Assembly: GCA_036785325.1 (NCBI GenBank)
Contig: JAXIVH010000015.1
Location: 484,531-548,530, forward strand
DNA length: 64,000 bases
From: Urophycis tenuis
Taxonomy: Eukaryota > Chordata > Actinopteri > Gadiformes > Phycidae
Reading direction: 5' to 3'
A program made the translations under genes and the position numbers. Shown piece by piece: positions 12,192 through 64,000 of the stretch. The notes below the pieces were generated by a model. That model had not been told where the DNA came from. It ran no database searches and saw only the letters and a list, made by a program, of their open reading frames with translations. Position 1 is the first letter of the stretch. Each line of letters begins with the position of its first letter.

Positions 12192-12728
12192 CACTGTTTT
12201 AGTAAACTCTTATCCGCATGTAGACAATCCACAAGTTACAGGCCAGTTCCACAAGCTAGCTAGTGCTACATAGCCAAGATGGCAAATATTATGATAACTT
12301 TCAGCTAGCTTCCTAGCCAGTAGATACATGTCAAAATAAACACGAAATTGCTTATGTGGTTTCCTTTAATCAACCAATGATGCATATGAACAATGGTGTA
12401 ACGAGATTGAAACGCGTTCTTCAGCAAGTCGTTCCCAGATCTGCAGTCGAAATCCGGCCTGATCGGTTGCGATGACCACCCCTGATACAACCCACCGCCC
12501 TGACATTACTATTTAATTGGTCTAGTATGTCTAAACTGCATACATGGTTTCAATATAAAAACATAACACAAGTAAACAAAGTCGTAAACACACACGGTGG
12601 CCCACTGAGGCTTTGCTTGCCTTACGAAAACACGATAAGGCCCATTTCCCGTCACGAATCCCCGGAGTCGGCTTACCACTGTCCCCGATGATGAGCAGTT
12701 TGAAGAGGTAATCGTAGTCCCTGGCCAT
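3648..12728 (-). CDS. rab35: Rab35 small GTPase (complete, six coding exons)
   Basis: Join on the minus strand: 12677-12728, 10148-10198, 9927-10050, 4586-4710, 3859-3983, 3648-3776. All phases agree and give 201 codons plus stop, the same length as human RAB35. Visible motifs: P-loop GDSGVGKS (residues 15-22), switch I T40, WDTAGQE with Q67, NKND (120-123), ETSAK (148-152), a run of six Gln and a polybasic tail ending in Cys-Cys, the dual geranylgeranylation site. Family knowledge: Rab35 controls fast endocytic recycling, cytokinesis and actin at the plasma membrane, and is activated by DENND1-type exchange factors. The start is the only Met in frame that gives the conserved MARDYDYLFKLL start. 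Intron 2 has a GC donor in place of GT (see findings). The upstream neighbour is gcn1, same strand, 0.94 kb away. Confidence 0.96.
3859..3983 (-). CDS. rab35: rab35 coding exon 5
   Basis: Residues 118-159 with G4 (GNKNDD) and G5 (ETSAKEN). Acceptor GTCCTAG, donor GTAAAA. Confidence 0.95.
4586..4710 (-). CDS. rab35: rab35 coding exon 4
   Basis: Residues 76-118, YYRGTHGVIVVYDVTSAESF through CDDVCRIL. Acceptor CTCCAG, donor GTGGGC. Confidence 0.95.
5211..5601. repeat. 23-bp minisatellite, about 17 copies
   Basis: Unit CTGTGCTGGGTAGGGGGTAC plus TGC, mostly 23 bp with a few 22-bp units. The G-rich runs are on the plus strand, which is the template strand of rab35. Because 23 is not a multiple of three, long spurious open frames appear in all minus frames; none is a gene. 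Confidence 0.95.
5801..5822. repeat. (GA)11 microsatellite
   Basis: Perfect GA run in rab35 intron 3. Confidence 0.85.
8379..8751. repeat. 53-bp minisatellite, about 7 copies
   Basis: Unit begins GCAGTCACTCCAGTGTATCT and contains AATGTGAAGGCTGTGATATG. The copies differ by a few substitutions (GTGACTCC/GTCACTCC, ATGATGAC/ATGTTGAC); the first and last copies are shortened. Confidence 0.93.
9004..9444. mobile_element. Non-autonomous hAT-type DNA element with perfect 8-bp target duplication
   Basis: The ends are inverted: TAGAGGTCGAC at 9004 and GTCGACCCCTA ending at 9444. The element is flanked by identical 8-bp duplications ATACTCAT at 8996-9003 and 9445-9452, the length made by hAT transposases. 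Inside are many TATCGGCC/GATATCGG motifs that extend the terminal pairing, an (AT)n run, and no transposase frame. Confidence 0.85.
9927..10050 (-). CDS. rab35: rab35 coding exon 3
   Basis: Residues 35-76: switch I (YITTIGVDF) and the G3 motif WDTAGQERFRT. Acceptor TTTGCAG, donor GTAAGG. Confidence 0.95.
10148..10198 (-). CDS. rab35: rab35 coding exon 2, with GC donor
   Basis: 51 nt encoding GVGKSSLLLRFADNTFS plus one base. The acceptor CCCTTCAG is normal. The donor reads CAG|GCATGT. No GT donor nearby keeps the frame: using the next GT would give an immediate TAG after joining to exon 3. Confidence 0.9.
10905..11162. repeat. 43-bp minisatellite, six copies
   Basis: Unit GGTTACTATGGACACCTGTG then AGGCTCAGACAGAAGCCCAG and TTT, repeated exactly six times (258 bp) with one C/T difference in the second copy. 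Such uniformity implies recent expansion or homogenisation. Confidence 0.95.
12151..12189. repeat. (CA)19 microsatellite
   Basis: Perfect CA run in rab35 intron 1, about 0.5 kb from exon 1. Confidence 0.9.
12677..12728 (-). CDS. rab35: rab35 coding exon 1
   Basis: Residues 1-17 plus one base of codon 18 (MARDYDYLFKLLIIGDS). GTAAGC donor at 12671-12676. G at -3 and G at +4 give a good Kozak context. Confidence 0.95.
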
Positions 12729-13666
12729 GCCGGTAGTTGGTGGGTCACCCCCGCCTTATGCCTCGTTTTCTCTCTTCCTATCTGCTCAATGTTCGAATCA
12801 GTGACCTGTAATTTAACAGCTAAAACCGGCAATTAAAAAAACGACTGCTACCGATGCTCAACTTCTAGCCCCCGAGCCGGCGGCTTTTTTTTACGGGGTT
12901 TCGCGGTGTCAGCAATCCTCTCCCTCCGTTGCAAATAGCCGGAAACTCCGCTTCCTTCTCTGGCAGTGACTGCACCCAACTATCAGAGCTAGGCCCAATG
13001 CGCAGACTCGAGGCGCAATAGTAGGACGGAAGCTTCGTTCCATTATATTTAACCTTTTTCTAAAAGAGAGTTCACCATGTTGCACGTAAATAACATTACG
13101 TTCTTATATACTGAACATGTGGTTTTCTTAAACAGTGCCAATTCAATAAATAAAGGTTTACTGTCAAAACAAACGTTTTCAGAATAACCACAAAACCTGA
13201 AATCAGATCATGTATTTATTAGTATTGCTTTTTTACAAGTTTCACTGATCAGAATGTGATTGTATTGTTATATCAAACAAACAACACACAAGGTCAAAAT
13301 AAAACTGGGGTAATTTTTTTTTTTATCAGTCTGTTGGTTCTCAAAATTATTTTTGTAAAATAACTGGCACACTGAAATCACATGTCGAAAAAATAATTGT
13401 CTCTTTTTCCAACATCAAGTTAAATTTAAAACAACCTGCAGTTTGTAGGATGAACAGAACTGGGTACAATGGTCTTTGAAGGGGGAGAAATATGAAAGCC
13501 AATTCAGACAACGTAAAAGGTCCATAAATTGTACAAAAAAAAAAAAACAACAACAATGTGTTGAGTCTGTGCCTTGCATTAATTCATGTGTGTATTTATG
13601 ACACTTCATTCAAGTCGCTCTTGCTAAAGAGGACTTTCCTAGTATGCTTGCATCGATCAGTCCCGA
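12729..13666 (-). promoter_or_regulatory. rab35 promoter and gcn1 3' UTR
   Basis: From 12729 to about 13030 the sequence is CpG-rich (for example CCCCGAGCCGGCGGC near 12872), without a TATA box, and holds the minus-strand motif AGGAAGCGGAG near 12946-12956; this fits a housekeeping CpG promoter for rab35. From about 13200 to 13666 the DNA is AT-rich and is the likely gcn1 3' UTR. Confidence 0.6.
13215..13220 (-). promoter_or_regulatory. gcn1: Candidate gcn1 polyadenylation signal
   Basis: TTTATT on the plus strand (AATAAA on the minus strand), about 450 nt after the gcn1 stop codon and upstream of the rab35 promoter. Confidence 0.4.
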
Positions 13667-60118
<46,452 letters not shown>

Positions 60119-60136
<18 letters not shown>

Positions 60137-60260
60137 CTTGCCGGTCTTGATGCAGGAAGGAATTGTTGCAGTCACTTCCGGGTGATCAGTATGGTTTCCA
60201 CGTGGGTTGGAACCTCTCAGGAGAACTCCCAACATTCAGAAAAATACTTGTCAAACGAAT
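60119..60260 (-). promoter_or_regulatory. gcn1: gcn1 promoter and start region
   Basis: No TATA box. An ETS-type site CCCGGAAGTG (minus strand, plus 60173-60182) lies about 40 bp upstream of the ATG, and the start codon itself is embedded in CAAGATGGCAGC, which matches the YY1 consensus CAARATGGCGGC at 11 of 12 positions. This pair is typical of constitutive translation-related genes. Confidence 0.55.
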
Positions 60261-61474
60261 CGTCATTCGTTGATATATTGTATTCCTTCATTGTTTGATT
60301 GATCAAGATATGCAGGAAAACCCAGTTTAGCACTGATCGACCTGATCAGTTGGTATGCATTAAGCTCTATCCTTAAAATCAATGCAATACTTTAATTCAT
60401 TTTAAGGTTAAATTGAACCAAGAGCTAGGAAACCGTGACATTTAATAATACAAACGTGTCTTCGCTTTCTAAGTTAAGGTCTATCTTCATTATCGATAAA
60501 GGGCAATATAATCTGTTCGACTATTGTTTGCAGGTTGTACATGAGACACTTAACTTCGCTAAAACGAGCATGGAAGTAACGTAACGGGGTGCTCGGACCC
60601 CAATTAGTGCCATGATATAATTTGAAACGTTGCCTAAGAGTAAACGCAACAGTATGAAACTGTAGAGAATACTGAAAAAACATATTAAATGTGGTTGTGG
60701 CGTAGGCCTACTTACTGCTATGTCATTGCGCTGCGAATACAATGTATAGGCTACACTAAAACAACAATAATGACGTACGGTGGGAAAAACTCTCCCGACA
60801 ACGCAGTCTCGGGAATCACTTAGCCTTTCTAAAGGACCGCGAAGGTTTGTGAAGGTTTGTGAAGTGGATTTTATTCAAGAAATAGACACATTCACAATAG
60901 AAAAACTATAGATTATAGAAAATAGAAAAAACACGTTGTTGATCCATTTTTCACCGTTTACATATGAGGTGGTCCGCAAAATGTTTTGATGACAATTTAG
61001 TACTTTGGTCAAAGGTGGGAACCAAAGTTTTAGACATAAATACCACCACTTTGGTACCAAAATTCATTTATTTGATTTATCAGGCGAGCAGTGATTTGGA
61101 ACGCTAATTAATACAACTTCAATGTTGTAAAGAAGAAATTGGAACAGAAACAGGAAAAAAAATAATTGACAAATATGTAGGCCTATGGCTGTAGCTAAAT
61201 ATAATTGTATTATTATTAAAGCAGACATTGTAGACAGACTTAAATAGAATGAAATATAAGGCTCTAGTATTCCCTGAAAGTCTTGCGGCCTAATACATAT
61301 TGCTTTTACATGGTTTAACCGGGAAATTCTGCTGCAGACGAATTGCCGGTCAATACCACGGCTATACAGTAGTTACTACTCAGATGCTGAGAAAAATTAG
61401 TAATTTTACTCGTCCTTTCATGATAAACGACCAGACTTGAATTTTAACTGTTTGCAAGTAGGAAACTGTTAATT

Positions 61475-61528
61475 ATAATCAACGATCATTTCGTCTGTGA
61501 AGTCTCAGACGAAATGATCCTAGATTAT
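61475..61528. other. Short stem-loop
   Basis: Perfect 14-bp arms GATCATTTCGTCTG (61484-61497) and CAGACGAAATGATC (61506-61519) around an 8-nt loop, extended by ATAATC / GATTAT after a 3-nt bulge. Confidence 0.8.
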
Positions 61529-62553
61529 GAAGGTCATCTGTGACGCTGGTACCAGTGTTAAAAGACATTACATTGCCACAGAAAAAAACATTGATGTAGG
61601 CTACAAAGATTGATTTCTGTTAACACGCGATGGCATATTTTTCGGATATCACATAGGCCAACGAAATTACTGTTAACTGTGAATGTCCTAACAAATACAA
61701 TTTCACTAGCACCTCAAAACTGTGATAAAAACAAAACAAAAAGACTACTGGAGGTTGCCTAAAAGAGTGGTTATTAAACAGATGTATATGCTAAATAGGA
61801 CATTCAACTGGAAAGTTATTTGTAATATGGCACTATCAAATAAGTTAAAAAAAAATAAAAAAAATAAAAATAAAAGGATTTCAATCAGTGTGAAACTAGA
61901 CAAGCTAGTCTCACGAGGAGCAAAAGCTAGGTTTTTATCTTAAAATACACTTATCTGTGTGCAACAGGATCGTACTGCATAATCTCTTCATGGACAGACA
62001 ACCTACGACTGCACTGCAGCTCAGCTGATTTATTTATTTTTTTACAATTCTATTTGGGTTCTCTTTAACAGATAGGGAATGATCTGACTGAAAAGGTGTG
62101 GCATAGGGGAGATTGTGAGAAAATAGACATTTTCAGTTTAGTCTCCATGCTGTTGAAAATGCCATAACTATTTGTATATCACGTTACGTTTGGTAACTGG
62201 GATCCGTTTGTGTAAAATGCATGATTCTTTTGGGTGTGGATGATTTAAAATAACAACACAACAGATATACACCAAGTTATTGATACCATTACAGTTTGAA
62301 GACCTCTACATCTGACATACAACAGCCCCTTTTTTCAGTCAATGTTATGAGAACGTCACTGTCCGACATTGCTATAATCTTTTAAACAATCAAAAAAATA
62401 ATTCCCTTCACCACTTGGCCAGTATCATCTTGTTACAAACAACTGAACTGATCAATGTTAAAACAGTTAGAGCCTATCATGAATTCACACTCAACCAGTG
62501 AGCAACAACTTAAAACACACAATGCATTGTACGTGATTCAGTGTTGGTAAGCA

Positions 62554-62703
<150 letters not shown>

Positions 62704-62882
62704 TATTTTATAAATATCAAAAAGCAGATGGTATACTGCCAAAATGACATGCACATACTTAAACCATACACACTTTTAAAGTCTGCACACAAAACAACCC
62801 CATTCAGATACCAAAATACCACCTGTACGATTCACACCAATATCTGAAGCACTCCTGTCGCCCCGCCTCCACCACTTCCTCT

Positions 62883-63149
62883 CTAGCTGAACAGCTTCAC
62901 AAAGCAGCCCTGGCAGTACGGCTTGTCATTCTGCTCCTTGAAGGTGCCCTTGTTGAGCTGCTTGAGGCAGAAGGCGCAGACAAAGTGCTCTGGGTGAAAC
63001 TTCCTGGCCATGGCGGTGATGCAGCGGCCAGTGATGGGCTTCTGGCAGCCGGAGCACAGGGATCCTCGCCGCTCGTGGTAGTGCACTTCACAGTAGGGCT
63101 GGCCGTCATGCTCGAAGAAACTGCCATTCACAAAGGGGGTGAAGCACTC
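62883..63149 (-). CDS. pxn: paxillin last coding exon (LIM3 end, LIM4, stop)
   Basis: 89 codons including TAG at 62883-62885. The acceptor polypyrimidine tract is largely a C run (63164-63178 as G on the plus strand). Confidence 0.95.
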   Translation of the reverse strand, partial: ECFTPFVNGSFFEHDGQPYCEVHYHERRGSLCSGCQKPITGRCITAMARKFHPEHFVCAFCLKQLNKGTFKEQNDKPYCQGCFVKLFS

Positions 63150-64000
63150 CTGTGGGAAATGGAGGGGGGGGGGGGGGGAGACAAGGTTTGGGTGGGGAAA
63201 TGTTTTGTCATCCAAAGCAACTTGCTGTAAATTCAGGGTAATACAGGTAATTATGGAGCAAGAAACTGGCCAAGTGTCTTGACTACAGCTTACAGGTAGG
63301 CTGGATTTCACACAGGAAACACCCAAGCCACTACTTTATCCTGTCCCCTAGGAGCAATGGGCATTTGAAACAATACATTCACATCTACAACACCAACTCC
63401 TACAATATGAAAAGAGGCTACTTTAGTTTTTCTTTACAACCAACATACTTATTAACATTTTAAAATCTAGTTCAGTGGTAGGAGAGAAAAAAGTACAACA
63501 AAAGTAATAAAAGTACAGACCCTGCATACAAAGCACTCCGGATGCCAGAGAGAATTGAGTGCGGAGATGTAGTTCTCCAGAATGGCTCTGGCACAGCCAC
63601 CACATTTAGGAGCAAACATGTCAAAGTAGTCCTTCCTGCAATACGCCTTGCCATCCTTCTCATGGAAACCTACCCAGAAGACCAGGTTCACGCTTTGTTA
63701 AGGGAATTCTTGTTGTTGGTCAAGGAAGTTTCAGGGGAAATGTACAATTTGATGTTATTGCATAAAGCATTTATTTTTCTTTACAACTGATTATCATAGA
63801 TAATTCCTTTCCCTATATTAATAGGAAAATATCATGGAAAATATCAAAATGATAATGTCTAGTGAATTCATGTGACCAGTCCAGTGTAAATACACACTTT
63901 ACTAGGAACAAGAAAACAAAACAAACCCTCGGGTCCAAAGAAGGATCCACACTGAGCACAGAAGAAGTGTTCAGGATGCCATGTCCTATCTAGGGCTGTC
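62883..64000 (-). CDS. pxn: Paxillin, C-terminal part (partial at window edge)
   Basis: Three exons, 63927-64000 (continuing past the window), 63521-63669 and 62883-63149, encode the end of LIM2, all of LIM3 and all of LIM4 of a paxillin. LIM4 reads CSGCQKPITGRC ... FHPEHFVCAFCLKQL ... YCQGC with all eight zinc ligands. Paxillin is a focal-adhesion scaffold; LIM2 and LIM3 target it to adhesions, and the N-terminal LD motifs (not in this window) bind FAK and vinculin. The protein ends CFVKLFS, where I recall the human protein ending in Cys; that last residue is not a zinc ligand. Which teleost paralogue (a or b) this is cannot be decided from the LIM part. Confidence 0.93.
63521..63669 (-). 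CDS. pxn: paxillin penultimate coding exon (LIM2/LIM3)
   Basis: 149 nt: FHEKDGKAYCRKDYFDMFAP KCGGCARAILENYISALNSL to ECFVCR; donor GTCTGT. Confidence 0.94.
63927..64000 (-). CDS. pxn: paxillin exon (partial), end of LIM2
   Basis: Reads TALDRTWHPEHFFCAQCGSF FGPE and ends GAGG|GTTTG. It is cut by the end of the window. Confidence 0.92.

Larger units (their letters stand above)
10199..12676 (-). other. rab35: rab35 intron 1 (2.5 kb)
   Basis: No coding exon seen. Holds a 43-bp minisatellite (10905-11162) and (CA)n at 12151-12189. Confidence 0.8.

Overview
The window is nuclear DNA of a ray-finned fish, most likely a teleost. The genes are split into many short exons with consensus splice sites, the proteins read out as vertebrate Rab35, GCN1 and paxillin, and the introns carry fish-type L2 and other non-LTR retrotransposons, hAT DNA elements, a tRNA-derived SINE, very long (CA)n tracts and many minisatellites. 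I cannot name the species. The gene order rab35 - gcn1 - paxillin, all on the minus strand, matches human chromosome 12q24, except that the human RPLP0 gene between GCN1 and PXN is not visible here.

Layout from left to right. 1-600: a probable last coding exon of a plus-strand gene (281-351) followed by two AATAAA signals; it converges on rab35. About 600-3647: rab35 3' UTR and/or intergenic DNA. 3648-12728: rab35, six coding exons, 201 codons, complete, with one GC-AG intron and several intronic minisatellites. 12729-13666: short gap holding the rab35 promoter and the gcn1 3' UTR. 13667-60136: gcn1, for which I could place all 57 coding exons; the phases agree at every junction and give a 2,664-residue protein (human GCN1 is about 2,670). 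Intron 32 (29685-37714) holds a three-level transposon nest. 60137-62882: gcn1 promoter and intergenic DNA without a visible gene. 62883-64000: the last three coding exons of a paxillin gene (end of LIM2, LIM3, LIM4), which continues beyond the right edge.

The three main genes are not a pathway. Rab35 is a membrane-traffic GTPase, GCN1 is a ribosome-associated HEAT-repeat activator of the GCN2 stress kinase, and paxillin is a focal-adhesion scaffold. Their arrangement is conserved vertebrate microsynteny.

I see no sign of a new multi-gene system. The points most worth a second look are at the RNA-processing and repeat level: a 42-bp minisatellite that appears to have grown out of the gcn1 exon 24 splice donor and sets out about 12 decoy donors; a (TG)n tract that forms the acceptor of gcn1 exon 53 and another about 15 nt behind the exon 45 donor; the rab35 GC-AG intron; an inverted repeat pair bracketing gcn1 exons 29-32; and the L2 / LINE / hAT nest.
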